Positions 43,730 to 52,352 of a stretch of 64,000 nucleotides of DNA are shown here, piece by piece (the first letter of the stretch is position 1; each line of letters begins with the position of its first letter). Origin of the DNA: Variovorax ginsengisoli (lineage in GTDB: Bacteria; Pseudomonadota; Gammaproteobacteria; Burkholderiales; Burkholderiaceae_C); contig NZ_JAUSRO010000004.1 of the NCBI RefSeq assembly GCF_030811835.1, positions 1 to 64,000 on the forward strand, given 5' to 3'. Both the position numbers and the translations under genes were made by a program. A model generated the notes under the pieces. It ran no database searches and was not told the DNA's origin. It worked only from the letters and a program-made list of their open reading frames with translations.

Positions 43730-44551
43730 ATGAAGCGCTGTCGGCCTTTGCTCGGAACCTATGTCGAAATCACGGTGCACGACGCATCGGAACGCCGTGG
43801 GGTGGAAGCTGCAATCGACGCCGCCTATGCGGCAGTGGACGAGGTGAGTCGCCTCATGTCCTTTCACGACCGGTCGAGCGAACTCTCGCGCATCAACGCG
43901 CTTGCAGCGGGCGCCACGATGTCGGTTTCACCCTGGACTTGGCAAGTGCTGACACTCGCGCAGGAATTGCACGCGGTCACCGGTGGCCGCTTCGAATGCG
44001 GTGTCGGCGCACGCTTGGTGCGCTGGGGCATGCTTCCCGACCACGGACATGTCACACCGGACTCCGGTTCCATGACGGATCTGGTGCTGCTCGCGAACCA
44101 CGGCGTGCAGGCCCTTCGGCCGGTGTGCCTGGATCTGGGCGGATTGGCCAAAGGCTTCGCGGTCGACAAGGCCGTCGAGGCGCTCACGGCTTCTGGGATC
44201 ATGCGAGGCGTGGTCAACGCAGGAGGCGATCTGCGTGTGCTGGGCGACGCGCCCCAGCCCATCCATGTGCGCGACGGGAGCGAGCGCCGGCAACCGCGCT
44301 ATCTCGGCGAACTGGCGGGCGGCGCCATGGCCACTTCGGCGTCGTACCCTGCGGGCCAGGCGAATCCAACGGGCATGGATGGCGTGCTGGTGAATCCGTT
44401 CTCGCAACGGCCCATCCACGGCGATACGCGCTACACCGTGCTCGCCCCGACGTGCGCGGTGGCCGACGGCCTGACCAAGGCGCTCGCCGTGGAAGGCCAT
44501 CTCGCACCGGACTGCCTCGCGCGGTACAGCGCGCTGGCGTTGGTGGCATGA
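43730..44551 (+). CDS. apbE: FAD:protein FMN transferase
   Basis: 273 residues starting MKRCRPLLGTYVEIT. ApbE uses FAD to attach FMN covalently to a Thr in SGAT/DGAT motifs of target proteins. Family landmarks: LMSFHDRSSELSRIN, GGRFECGVG, DLGGLAKGFAVDKAVEAL, NAGGDLRVLG and the metal-binding Asp in CAVADGLTKAL. It normally acts outside the membrane; this copy has no clear signal peptide from this start. Immediate neighbours are the flavin acceptor protein and a four-helix membrane protein (ATGA overlap at 44548-44551), so it presumably serves this operon. Confidence 0.93.
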   Translation: MKRCRPLLGTYVEITVHDASERRGVEAAIDAAYAAVDEVSRLMSFHDRSSELSRINALAAGATMSVSPWTWQVLTLAQELHAVTGGRFECGVGARLVRWGMLPDHGHVTPDSGSMTDLVLLANHGVQALRPVCLDLGGLAKGFAVDKAVEALTASGIMRGVVNAGGDLRVLGDAPQPIHVRDGSERRQPRYLGELAGGAMATSASYPAGQANPTGMDGVLVNPFSQRPIHGDTRYTVLAPTCAVADGLTKALAVEGHLAPDCLARYSALALVA

Positions 44552-45012
44552 GCGGCAGGCACCACGGCGCCACACGGGTCGGCCGACTCCCACGCTGGCA
44601 ACGCTGGCTCTGCTACGGGTTGCTGGGCACCTGCGCAGCGACAGGCCTGCTGTGGTTCGTGCTGCTCGATGCGCTGGGCATGTCGCCACCTCAGCTTCGG
44701 CTGTGGTGGGTCGGACATGGCGTCAGCGGACTGGCGGCCTTGCTGGCCATCGGCAGCGTTCTGGCACACCACGTCACCGCCACATGGCGCAACCACCGCA
44801 ACCGGTGGCTGGGCGGACTCACATTGGGAAGCCTTGCCGCCGGTGTCTGTTCAGCCTTCGTCCTCATGTATGGCCCGGAGGAACTTCATACTTGTGGCCA
44901 TTGGGCGCATGTAGGACTCGGCATGTTCGCGCTGCTCGTGGTGCCAGCGCACGTCGTGTACGGACGCCGCAGCCGGGGGGCCAAAACCCTTGGTGCCCGG
45001 GGCGGGACTTGA
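44548..45012 (+). CDS. Four-helix membrane protein with paired histidines, predicted diheme cytochrome b
   Basis: 154 residues, four membrane helices at about 20-42, 54-76, 87-109 and 117-139. Helix 2 carries His57 and His74/75 and helix 4 carries His118/121 and His135: equal 17-residue spacings on two helices that run in the same direction. That is the geometry of bis-His ligation of two b hemes, as in cytochrome b561-like proteins; this is inference, since I recognise no family. Gene start overlaps the apbE stop (ATGA). Its last eight codons lie over the 3' end of the antisense tRNA-Leu gene. The likely role is to carry electrons from the quinone pool to the periplasmic flavoprotein. Confidence 0.7.
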   Translation: MSGRHHGATRVGRLPRWQRWLCYGLLGTCAATGLLWFVLLDALGMSPPQLRLWWVGHGVSGLAALLAIGSVLAHHVTATWRNHRNRWLGGLTLGSLAAGVCSAFVLMYGPEELHTCGHWAHVGLGMFALLVVPAHVVYGRRSRGAKTLGARGGT

Positions 45013-45075
45013 ACCCGCACACCTTTCGGCGAGGGATTTTAAGTCCCTTGTGTCTACCGATTTCACCACCCGGGC
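44991..45075 (-). tRNA. leuZ: tRNA-Leu (UAA)
   Basis: 85 nt on the minus strand with encoded CCA. The acceptor stem GCCCGGG pairs with CCCGGGC; the anticodon loop reads CUUAAAA with anticodon UAA; it has the long variable arm of a class II tRNA. The gene overlaps by 22 bases the end of the convergent CDS. Confidence 0.95.
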
Positions 45076-45172
45076 AGGACCGTCAGTGCGCTTGAACTCG
45101 CTTGCGAACTCAAGCTAAACAGTCCCTTCCACGCGGCGGAACACGCGCGGCTTGGCGGGGCTGCCAGACATC

Positions 45173-45246
45173 TGGAGGCGCGACCCGGAGTCGAACCGGG
45201 CTACACGGATTTGCAATCCGTTGCATAACCGCTTTGCTATCGCGCC
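45173..45246 (-). tRNA. cysT: tRNA-Cys (GCA)
   Basis: 74 nt with encoded CCA on the minus strand. The acceptor stem GGCGCGA pairs with UCGCGCC, and the anticodon loop contains GCA within AUUGCAAAU. It lies 97 bp upstream of tRNA-Leu(UAA) in transcription order. Confidence 0.95.
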
Positions 45247-45417
45247 ACAATCGTTTCGCCTTGCAAGCAAGAGCGAAGCCCATGAGTTTACACCATGCAC
45301 TGCCGACTCAAGCATCCGGAATGCCTCGATCCAGACGTGTTGCGACGAGAATGAAATGCATCCGAACGCGGTCGAACACGGCGCGATGCGCCGCCCCTTT
45401 ATTCTGGAATCCTTTTC

Positions 45418-46023
45418 ATGACGTCTTTCGGTACCGCCGTCCGCCCTGCACTTTCCGAGCGTCTCAGGCGCGAGACCTCCGCGCAGCACGAGCGCATGCA
45501 CAGCCTGATGGCAAAGGGCAACCCTTTCGCCAGTCGCGAAAGCTACGCAGGGTTCGTGGCGGCCCAGTACCTGTTTCAGCGCGACATCGAACACCTCTTC
45601 GCCGACAACGATGTCAGGACAGCGGTGCCTGATCTGGAGGTACGGGGCCGACAGGCTGCATCGCTGGCGGACCTGGCCGACCTGCAATCACCAGTGCCTC
45701 TGGACACTTTGGCCAGTTCAGGCGTGTGCATGCCCGAGGCACTGGGCTGGCTCTACGTTTCGGAAGGTTCCACACTCGGCGCTGCATTCCTGTTCAAGGA
45801 AGCACAAGCGCAACTCGGTCTGTCCGCCGAGTTCGGTGCGCGCAACCTGGCGGCGTACCCGCAAGGCCGGGCCCAGGCATGGCGGAACTTCGTGGCTTCG
45901 CTCGACAGCGACCTGTTGGCCGCCGACTCGCACGATGCTGTCATCGCTGGCGCGCACGCAGCCTATGAACGGTTTGCGCAGCTGCTGGAGCGCTTCTTCA
46001 AGCTGCGCGTCGTTCCTTGCTGA
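45418..46023 (+). CDS. Biliverdin-producing heme oxygenase
   Basis: 201 residues. The N terminus contains the proximal heme ligand region LRRETSAQHERMH, and ALGWLYVSEGSTLGAAFL is the distal helix with the Gly-rich motif of the family. The enzyme cleaves heme to biliverdin, iron and CO. Two uses are usual: iron recovery from heme, or biliverdin supply to a bacteriophytochrome (BphO); no phytochrome or heme uptake gene is present. It is on the plus strand, between the tRNA-Gly and tRNA-Cys genes on the minus strand, and is followed by a strong terminator. The upstream region has no clear SD. Confidence 0.9.
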   Translation: MTSFGTAVRPALSERLRRETSAQHERMHSLMAKGNPFASRESYAGFVAAQYLFQRDIEHLFADNDVRTAVPDLEVRGRQAASLADLADLQSPVPLDTLASSGVCMPEALGWLYVSEGSTLGAAFLFKEAQAQLGLSAEFGARNLAAYPQGRAQAWRNFVASLDSDLLAADSHDAVIAGAHAAYERFAQLLERFFKLRVVPC

Positions 46024-46051
46024 CACGCCCTGGCGCCATCATTGCCGAGCA

Positions 46052-46089
46052 CCAAATAAAAAAGGACCCGAAGGTCCTTTTTTATTTGG
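46052..46089. terminator. Bidirectional terminator between heme oxygenase and tRNA-Gly
   Basis: A perfect inverted repeat: 17-base arms around a CGAA loop with an A run on one side and a T run on the other. On the plus strand it ends the heme oxygenase mRNA; on the minus strand it ends the tRNA-Gly transcript. The G+C stem core is GGACC/GGTCC. Confidence 0.92.
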
Positions 46090-46122
46090 TTGATGTGCTT
46101 CACGAAGCCCATCAACACGAAT

Positions 46123-46198
46123 TGGAGCGGGATAAGAGACTCGAACTCTCGACCTCAACCTTGGCAAGGTTGCGCTCTACCAACTGAGCTAATCCCGC
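46123..46198 (-). tRNA. glyW: tRNA-Gly (GCC)
   Basis: 76 nt on the minus strand with encoded CCA. Acceptor GCGGGAU pairs with the 3' AUCCCGC, the D-arm is AGCUCAGUUGGUAGAGC, and the anticodon loop contains GCC (CUUGCCAAG). It lies 59 bp downstream of the lon stop in transcription order. Confidence 0.95.
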
Positions 46199-46257
46199 GT
46201 TTCAAGCCTCAGATTATACAACTATTTTTCAAGGCTTGGCAAGTGAGATCCGCTCAT

Positions 46258-48711
46258 TCAGTGTTTAACCGAACCTTCGATCACCTGGGGTGCCGGCTGC
46301 GCGGCGCGCTGCTTGGCCAGTTCGGCGACCGCGGCGGCGGATGCAGCAACTTCTTCATCCGACAGTGGCACGGGCATCTTTTCCAACGCGATCTCCAGCA
46401 CCTTGTCGATCCACTTGACGGGCACGATCTCCAGACCGTTTTTCACGTTCTCGGGGATGTCCTGCAAGTCCTTGGCATTCTCCTCTGGGATGAGTACGGT
46501 CTTGATACCGCCACGCAACGCGGCAAGCAGCTTTTCCTTCAACCCCCCGATGGCCGTGACCTCGCCACGCAGGGTGATCTCACCCGTCATGGCCACGTCG
46601 CCGCGCACCGGGATGCCCGTCAGCGCCGACACGAACGCCGTCGTCATGGCCGCTCCCGCGCTCGGACCGTCCTTGGGCGTCGCACCGTCCGGCACATGGA
46701 TGTGGATGTCCCGCTTCTCGAAGATGTCGTCGCGAATGCCCAGCATGCGGGCACGGCTGCGCACCACCGTGCGTGCAGCCTCCACCGACTCCTTCATGAC
46801 GTCGCCCAGCGAACCGGTCCGGCTGATCACGCCCTTGCCTGGCATCGACACGGCCTCGATGGTCAGCAGGTCGCCGCCCACTTCGGTCCATGCCAGCCCC
46901 ACCACCTGTCCCACCTGGTTCTGCTTTTCAGCCAGGCCGAAGGTGTACTTGCGCACGCCCAGGTAGTCGTTCAGGTTGCTGCCATCGACCGTGACCTTCG
47001 GCGTCATCTTCTTGAGCAGCAGGCCCTTGACCACCTTGCGGCAGATCTTGGACAGTTCACGCTCGAGCGAGCGCACGCCGGCTTCGCGTGTGTAGTAGCG
47101 AACGATGTCGCGCACCGCCTCTTCGGTGATCAGGAGTTCTTCGTCCTTCACACCGTTGTTCTTCATCTGCTTGGGCAGCAGGTACTTCAGAGCGATGTGC
47201 GTCTTCTCGTCTTCGGTGTAACCCGACAGCCGGATCACTTCCATCCGGTCGAGCAGCGCCGGCGGGATGTTCATCGAATTCGACGTGGCCACGAACATCA
47301 CGTCGCTCAGGTCGAAGTCGACCTCGACGTAATGGTCGCCGAACGTGTGGTTCTGTTCGGGGTCGAGCACTTCCAGCAGCGCGCTCGAAGGGTCACCGCG
47401 GAAATCCGTGCCGAGCTTGTCGATTTCGTCGAGCAGGAACAGCGGATTGCGCGTGCCGATTTTCGTCAGGCCCTGCAGCACCTTGCCGGGCAAGGCGCCA
47501 ATGTAGGTGCGGCGATGGCCACGGATCTCGGCCTCGTCGCGCATGCCGCCCAGCGCCATGCGGGTGTACTTGCGGCCTGTCGCCTTGGCAATCGACTGGC
47601 CCAGCGAGGTCTTGCCCACGCCAGGTGGCCCGACCAGGCAAAGGATCGGCGCCTTGACCTTGTCCACGCGCTGCTGCACTGCAAGATATTCCAGGATGCG
47701 GTCCTTGACCTTGTCCAGGCCATAGTGGTCCTCGTTGAGCACCGCCTCGGCATTGGTCAGGTCATGCTTGATCTTCGTCTTCTTGGCCCACGGCAACCCA
47801 ATGAGCACGTCGATGTAGTTGCGCACCACGGTGGCTTCAGCAGACATCGGCGACATGAGCTTGAGCTTCTTGAGCTCGCTCTCGGCCTTCTTCAGCGCGT
47901 CCTTGGGCATCTTGGCGAGCTTGATCTTCTTTTCGATCTCCTCGATATCCGCGCCATCCTCACCCTCGCCGAGCTCCTTCTGGATGGCCTTGACCTGCTC
48001 GTTGAGATAGAAATCGCGCTGGTTTTTTTCCATCTGGCGCTTCACGCGCCCGCGAATCTTCTTGTCCACATTCAGGATGTCGACCTCGCGCTCGAGTTGC
48101 CCGTACAGGTTCTCCAGACGCGCCTTGATGTCGTCCAGATCGAGCACCGACTGCTTGTTGTCGAGCTTGAGCGGCAGATGCGCAGCGATGGTGTCAGCCA
48201 GACGACCGGCATCGTCGATGCTCGAGATCGAGGTGAGGATCTCCGGCGGGATCTTCTTGTTGAGCTTGACGTACTGGTCAAACTGCTGCATCACGGCACG
48301 GCGCAGTGCCTCGATCTCGGTGCCCTTCAAGGCGGCGCCATCGGCAGCTTCCACAGGCGTGACATTGGCGGTGAAATGGGTCTCACCGTCTTCAATGCTG
48401 TTGACGCGCGCGCGCTGCTGGCCCTCGACCAGCACCTTCACCGTGCCGTCGGGCAGCTTGAGCATCTGCAGGATGGTCGAGACGCAACCGACCTCGAACA
48501 TGTCCTCCACCGAGGGCTCGTCCTTCGCGGCGGCTTTTTGCGCAACCAGCATGATGCGGCGCTCGGCCTCCATGGCCAGTTCGAGTGCCTTGATGCTCTT
48601 GGGACGACCCACGAACAGCGGAATCACCATGTGAGGAAACACCACGACGTCGCGCAGCGGCAACAGCGGCAGGTCGAGCGCTTCAGGGGGTAAGGGGGTG
48701 TGGCCAGACAT
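46258..48711 (-). CDS. lon: ATP-dependent endopeptidase Lon
   Basis: 817 residues, standard length. The N-terminal substrate domain begins LPLLPLRDVVVFPHMVIPLFVGR; the AAA+ module has Walker A GPPGVGKTS and Walker B DEIDKL; the C-terminal protease domain has the catalytic Ser in DGPSAGAAM and the Lys of the Ser-Lys dyad. Lon degrades misfolded and many regulatory proteins in the cytoplasm. It is the last gene of a tig-clpP-clpX-lon block, 23 bp after clpX, on the minus strand. Confidence 0.98.
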   Translation of the reverse strand: MSGHTPLPPEALDLPLLPLRDVVVFPHMVIPLFVGRPKSIKALELAMEAERRIMLVAQKAAAKDEPSVEDMFEVGCVSTILQMLKLPDGTVKVLVEGQQRARVNSIEDGETHFTANVTPVEAADGAALKGTEIEALRRAVMQQFDQYVKLNKKIPPEILTSISSIDDAGRLADTIAAHLPLKLDNKQSVLDLDDIKARLENLYGQLEREVDILNVDKKIRGRVKRQMEKNQRDFYLNEQVKAIQKELGEGEDGADIEEIEKKIKLAKMPKDALKKAESELKKLKLMSPMSAEATVVRNYIDVLIGLPWAKKTKIKHDLTNAEAVLNEDHYGLDKVKDRILEYLAVQQRVDKVKAPILCLVGPPGVGKTSLGQSIAKATGRKYTRMALGGMRDEAEIRGHRRTYIGALPGKVLQGLTKIGTRNPLFLLDEIDKLGTDFRGDPSSALLEVLDPEQNHTFGDHYVEVDFDLSDVMFVATSNSMNIPPALLDRMEVIRLSGYTEDEKTHIALKYLLPKQMKNNGVKDEELLITEEAVRDIVRYYTREAGVRSLERELSKICRKVVKGLLLKKMTPKVTVDGSNLNDYLGVRKYTFGLAEKQNQVGQVVGLAWTEVGGDLLTIEAVSMPGKGVISRTGSLGDVMKESVEAARTVVRSRARMLGIRDDIFEKRDIHIHVPDGATPKDGPSAGAAMTTAFVSALTGIPVRGDVAMTGEITLRGEVTAIGGLKEKLLAALRGGIKTVLIPEENAKDLQDIPENVKNGLEIVPVKWIDKVLEIALEKMPVPLSDEEVAASAAAVAELAKQRAAQPAPQVIEGSVKH

Positions 48712-48734
48712 GCAGATCCTTCGCGTCTTTGGCT

Positions 48735-50000
48735 TTAAGCCTTTTTCGCCGCTTCGCGGTACACGAGCAACGGCGGCTTGTTTTCGTCGATGGTCGATTC
48801 CTCGACCACCACCTTGTCGACGTTGGTCGCATTCGGCAATTCGAACATGGTGTCGATCAGCGATTGTTCAAGGATCGAGCGCAGGCCACGCGCACCGGTC
48901 TTGCGGGCGAGCGCCTTGCGGGCGATGGCCTTGAGCGCCGTCGGACGGATTTCCAGGTCGACGCCTTCCATCTGGAAGAGCTTGGTGAACTGCTTGACCA
49001 CCGCGTTCTTCGGCTCCGTCAGGATCTGCACCAGCGCGTCTTCGCTGAGTTCGGCCAGCGAGGCGACCACGGGCATGCGCCCCACGAGTTCGGGTATCAG
49101 CCCGAACTTGATCAAATCCTCAGGCTCGACCTCGCGGAACACCTCGGTGATGCTGCGCTGCGCCTTGCTCCTGACCATCGCGCCGAAGCCGATGCCCGAC
49201 GCCTCGGTACGGTTTTCGATGACCTTCTCCAGGCCCGCGAACGCACCGCCGCAGATGAACAGGATGTTGGTCGTGTCGATCTGCAGGAAGTCCTGATTCG
49301 GATGCTTGCGGCCCCCTTGCGGCGGCACGCTGGCCATCGTGCCTTCGATGAGCTTGAGCAGCGCCTGCTGCACGCCCTCGCCCGACACGTCGCGCGTGAT
49401 CGACGGGTTGTCGGACTTGCGCGAGATCTTGTCGATTTCGTCGATGTACACGATGCCGCGCTGGGCCTTCTCGACCTCGTAGTTGCAGCTCTGCAGCAAC
49501 TTCTGGATGATGTTCTCGACGTCTTCCCCGACATACCCGGCTTCGGTCAGCGTCGTGGCATCGGCCATGACGAACGGCACGTCGAGCATGCGCGCGAGCG
49601 TCTGTGCAAGCAAGGTCTTGCCGGAACCCGTCGGGCCGATCAGCAGGATGTTGCTCTTGTTGAGTTCGACGTCGTCGCCCTTGGACTTTTCCTTGTGGCG
49701 CAGCCGCTTGTAGTGGTTGTACACCGCCACGGACAGCATCCGCTTGGCCGGCTCCTGGCCGATCACGTAGTTGTCGAGGTTGGTCTTGATCTCCAACGGC
49801 GTCGGCAGGTCGCTGCGCGCGTCACGTGCCTCTTCGCCGGCCGGCAGTTCGTCACGGATGATTTCGTTGCACAGGTCGATGCATTCATCGCAGATGAAGA
49901 CGGACGGCCCTGCGATCAACTTCTTGACCTCGTGCTGGCTCTTCCCGCAGAACGAGCAGTAAAGCGTTTTTTCGCTGGAGGAGCCTTTTTTCTCGGCCAT
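48735..50000 (-). CDS. clpX: ATP-dependent Clp protease ATP-binding subunit ClpX
   Basis: 421 residues. The N-terminal zinc-binding domain shows [13 protein letters not shown] and ICDECIDLC; the AAA+ domain shows Walker A GPTGSGKT, pore loop GYVGEDVE, Walker B VYIDEIDK and the IGF-type loop region (here GIGFGAMV). It unfolds substrates and feeds them to ClpP. A 110-bp gap to clpP upstream contains a terminator-like hairpin. The start ATG lies at 50000. Confidence 0.98.
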   Translation of the reverse strand: MAEKKGSSSEKTLYCSFCGKSQHEVKKLIAGPSVFICDECIDLCNEIIRDELPAGEEARDARSDLPTPLEIKTNLDNYVIGQEPAKRMLSVAVYNHYKRLRHKEKSKGDDVELNKSNILLIGPTGSGKTLLAQTLARMLDVPFVMADATTLTEAGYVGEDVENIIQKLLQSCNYEVEKAQRGIVYIDEIDKISRKSDNPSITRDVSGEGVQQALLKLIEGTMASVPPQGGRKHPNQDFLQIDTTNILFICGGAFAGLEKVIENRTEASGIGFGAMVRSKAQRSITEVFREVEPEDLIKFGLIPELVGRMPVVASLAELSEDALVQILTEPKNAVVKQFTKLFQMEGVDLEIRPTALKAIARKALARKTGARGLRSILEQSLIDTMFELPNATNVDKVVVEESTIDENKPPLLVYREAAKKA

Positions 50001-50040
50001 GGGCAGGTGCCTCGTAACTGGAATTCAACAATGATAACTA

Positions 50041-50076
50041 AACAAAAACGGCGTTCTCCGTGTGGGAAAACGCCGC
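50041..50076 (-). terminator. Terminator-like hairpin between clpP and clpX
   Basis: On the minus strand a perfect 7-bp stem CGGCGTT / AACGCCG with a 13-base loop is followed by TTTTTGTTT. This is the form of an intrinsic terminator or attenuator and would lower read-through from clpP into clpX. Confidence 0.75.
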
Positions 50077-50110
50077 TTGTGCATCGACGCCGCCGGCGCC
50101 AGCGCGGGAC

Positions 50111-50719
50111 TCAGGGCCGCTTGTGGATCACTTGGTCGATCAGGCCGTAATCCTTCGACTCGTCAGCCGTCAGGAAATAGTCGCGTTCGGTGTCGCGCTG
50201 CACCTTTTCCAGCGGCTGGCCGGTGCGCTCGGCGAGGATGCGGTTCATCTGGTCCTTGGTGCGAAGGATATCGCGCGCATGAATTTCGATGTCGGTCGCC
50301 TGACCGCGAGCGCCGCCGAGCACCTGATGGATCATGACCTTGGAATTGGGCAGCGAGAAACGCTTGCCCTTCTCGCCCGCCGCCAGCAGGAAGGCGCCCA
50401 TGCTGGCCGCGAAGCCGATGCACAGCGTCGACACCGCCGGCTTGATGAACTGCATCGTGTCGTAGATCGCCATGCCGGCGCTCACGCTGCCGCCGGGCGA
50501 GTTGATGTAGAACGAGATGTCCTTGTCCGGATTCTCGCTTTCGAGGAACAGCAGCTGCGCCACGACGAGATTGGCGGTCTGGTCATTGACCTCGCCCACC
50601 AAGAAAATCACGCGCTCCTTGAGAAGACGCGAGTAGATGTCGTAGGACCGCTCGCCGCGGCCCGATTGCTCGATCACCATCGGCACCATGCCGAGACCCT
50701 GGATGTCCTGTGCGCTCAT
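50111..50719 (-). CDS. clpP: ATP-dependent Clp protease proteolytic subunit
   Basis: 202 residues. The catalytic triad is Ser in [14 protein letters not shown], His in [11 protein letters not shown] and Asp in [11 protein letters not shown]; the N-terminal hydrophobic loop [23 protein letters not shown] is typical. ClpP forms the 14-mer peptidase chamber used by ClpX (and ClpA). It is the second gene of the tig-clpP-clpX-lon block, with a strong hairpin between it and tig. Confidence 0.98.
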   Translation of the reverse strand: MSAQDIQGLGMVPMVIEQSGRGERSYDIYSRLLKERVIFLVGEVNDQTANLVVAQLLFLESENPDKDISFYINSPGGSVSAGMAIYDTMQFIKPAVSTLCIGFAASMGAFLLAAGEKGKRFSLPNSKVMIHQVLGGARGQATDIEIHARDILRTKDQMNRILAERTGQPLEKVQRDTERDYFLTADESKDYGLIDQVIHKRP

Positions 50720-50745
50720 GAATAGCTCCGTTCAGTGCTTGACCT

Positions 50746-50765
50746 TTGCCGGGCGTTCCCGGCAA
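50746..50765 (-). repeat. Perfect stem-loop between tig and clpP
   Basis: TTGCCGGG-CGTT-CCCGGCAA is an 8/4/8 perfect hairpin with no T tract. Two more GC-rich inverted repeats follow toward tig (GCAGCCG/CGGCTGC and AGCCCC/GGGGCT, about 50782-50823). They may stabilise the tig mRNA end or set the expression ratio of tig and clpP. Confidence 0.65.
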
Positions 50766-50823
50766 GGGATCAGATGGGGATGCAGCCGGCGGCTGCAAGC
50801 CCCTGCGGCGGCAGCGGGGCTGA

Positions 50824-52137
50824 TCAGCCCTGCTGTGCCATCAGTTCGTCGAAGGTCACCGACTTCGCGTTGACCTTGGCCTTGCCGAGAACAAACTCGG
50901 TCACGTTGTTTTCGATGACCACGGCTTCGACTTCCGCCAGGCGGTTGTTGTCGCTGAAGTACCAGCGAACGACGTCGGCCGGCTTTTCGTAGCTGGCGGC
51001 CAACTCGTCGACATGTGCCTTGAGTTGTTCCGGCGTGGCTTGCAGGTTGTTGGCGCGCACCAGTTCGGCGACTACCAGACCCAGGCGCACACGGCGCTCG
51101 GCCTGCGGGCGGAACATCTCTTCGGGGATCGGTGCCTTGTCGGCATCCTTGATGCCACGCTGCTTGAGCTCAGCGCGCGCGTTTTCCACCATGCGCTGGA
51201 CTTCCGACTGCACGCTGGCATTCGGCAGGTCGAGTTCCGCATTGGCAATCAACGCGTCCATCACGGCGTTCTTGTTGCGCGCCAGGAGGCGGAACTTCAC
51301 TTCGCGTTCGAGGTTGCGCTTGATGTCCGCGCGCAGACCTTCCACCGTGCCTTCGGCAATACCGAGCGACTTGGCCAGCTGTTCGTTGACTTCGGGCAGG
51401 TGCGATGCCTCGATCTTCTTGACGGTTACCAGGAAGTCGGCTTGCTTGCCGGCCACATCCTTGCCGTGGTAATCGGCCGGGAAGGACAACGGGAACGTGC
51501 GGCTGTCACCGGACTTCAGGCCGCGCACGGCGTCTTCGAACTCCTTGAGCATCTGGCCTTCGCCCACGATGAACTGAAAATCTTCGGCCTTGCCGCCCTG
51601 GAAGGGCTCGCCATCGATCTTGCCTTCGAAGTCGACCGTCACGCGGTCGTCGTCGGCCACCTGGGCTTCGAGCGCGCGCTGCGCGAACGTGCGGCGTTGC
51701 TTGCGCAGGATGTCCAGGGTCTTGTCGATGGCGTCATCGCCGACCTCGGCCGTGATCTTCTCGACCTCGGCAGCCGACAGGTCATTGATCTTGACGTCAG
51801 GGAACACCTCGAAGATGGCGTCGAAGGCCATCTGGCCTTCGGGCGATTCTTCGTTCTCCGTGATGCGCGGCTGGCCCGCCACGCGAAGCTTGGCTTCGTT
51901 GGCCGCCTGCGAGAACGCCTCGCCGACCTTGTCGTTCATCACTTCGAAGTGGACCGAATAGCCATAGCGCTGCGCCACGACGTTCATCGGCACCTTGCCT
52001 GGACGGAAACCGTCCATCTTGACGGTACGCGCCAGCTTCTTGAGGCGCGATTCGACTTCCGACTGGATGGTGCCGACCGGAAGGGTCAGGGTGATCTTGC
52101 GTTCGAGCTTCTCGAGAGTTTCAACGTTCACGGTCAT
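50824..52137 (-). CDS. tig: Trigger factor (ribosome-associated prolyl isomerase chaperone)
   Basis: 437 residues. The ribosome-binding N domain begins MTVNVETLEKLERKITLTLP and has the signature GFRPGKVPM; the FKBP-type PPIase domain is seen from DDRVTVDFEGKIDGEPFQGGKAEDF; the C-terminal chaperone domain follows. It binds nascent chains at the ribosome exit. The ATG at 52137 is preceded by AAGGAAGA. A much longer frame (to 53595) is only open because it lies antisense to the antiporter gene and is rejected. Confidence 0.98.
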   Translation of the reverse strand: MTVNVETLEKLERKITLTLPVGTIQSEVESRLKKLARTVKMDGFRPGKVPMNVVAQRYGYSVHFEVMNDKVGEAFSQAANEAKLRVAGQPRITENEESPEGQMAFDAIFEVFPDVKINDLSAAEVEKITAEVGDDAIDKTLDILRKQRRTFAQRALEAQVADDDRVTVDFEGKIDGEPFQGGKAEDFQFIVGEGQMLKEFEDAVRGLKSGDSRTFPLSFPADYHGKDVAGKQADFLVTVKKIEASHLPEVNEQLAKSLGIAEGTVEGLRADIKRNLEREVKFRLLARNKNAVMDALIANAELDLPNASVQSEVQRMVENARAELKQRGIKDADKAPIPEEMFRPQAERRVRLGLVVAELVRANNLQATPEQLKAHVDELAASYEKPADVVRWYFSDNNRLAEVEAVVIENNVTEFVLGKAKVNAKSVTFDELMAQQG

Positions 52138-52352
52138 TTCTGTCTTCCTTGAGGGGGTATGCTGGTGCGCGGGGCCTGCATCGTTGGGATGCCAGTTCAT
52201 GGGCTTCAGGCGCACGTCGCGGGATTTTTGCGGTAACACCGCGAGACCCGCGATGGAAAATTGCCAACCGAGGATTCTACTGTGACGGCAATCCTGATTT
52301 CTCAAGGGCCGATCACCGGTGGATTGCCGGCCCTGATGTCCCATCGGACGAT

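Noticed and set aside
46090-48693. Plus-strand frame of 867 codons antisense to lon
   Set aside because: It mirrors the lon coding sequence, starts inside the terminator/tRNA-Gly area and shows no family features.
52305-52334. AGGGCCG / CGGCCCT inverted repeat between the antiporter and tig genes
   Set aside because: Seven-bp stem with a 16-base loop and no T tract; it could be chance in GC-rich DNA.
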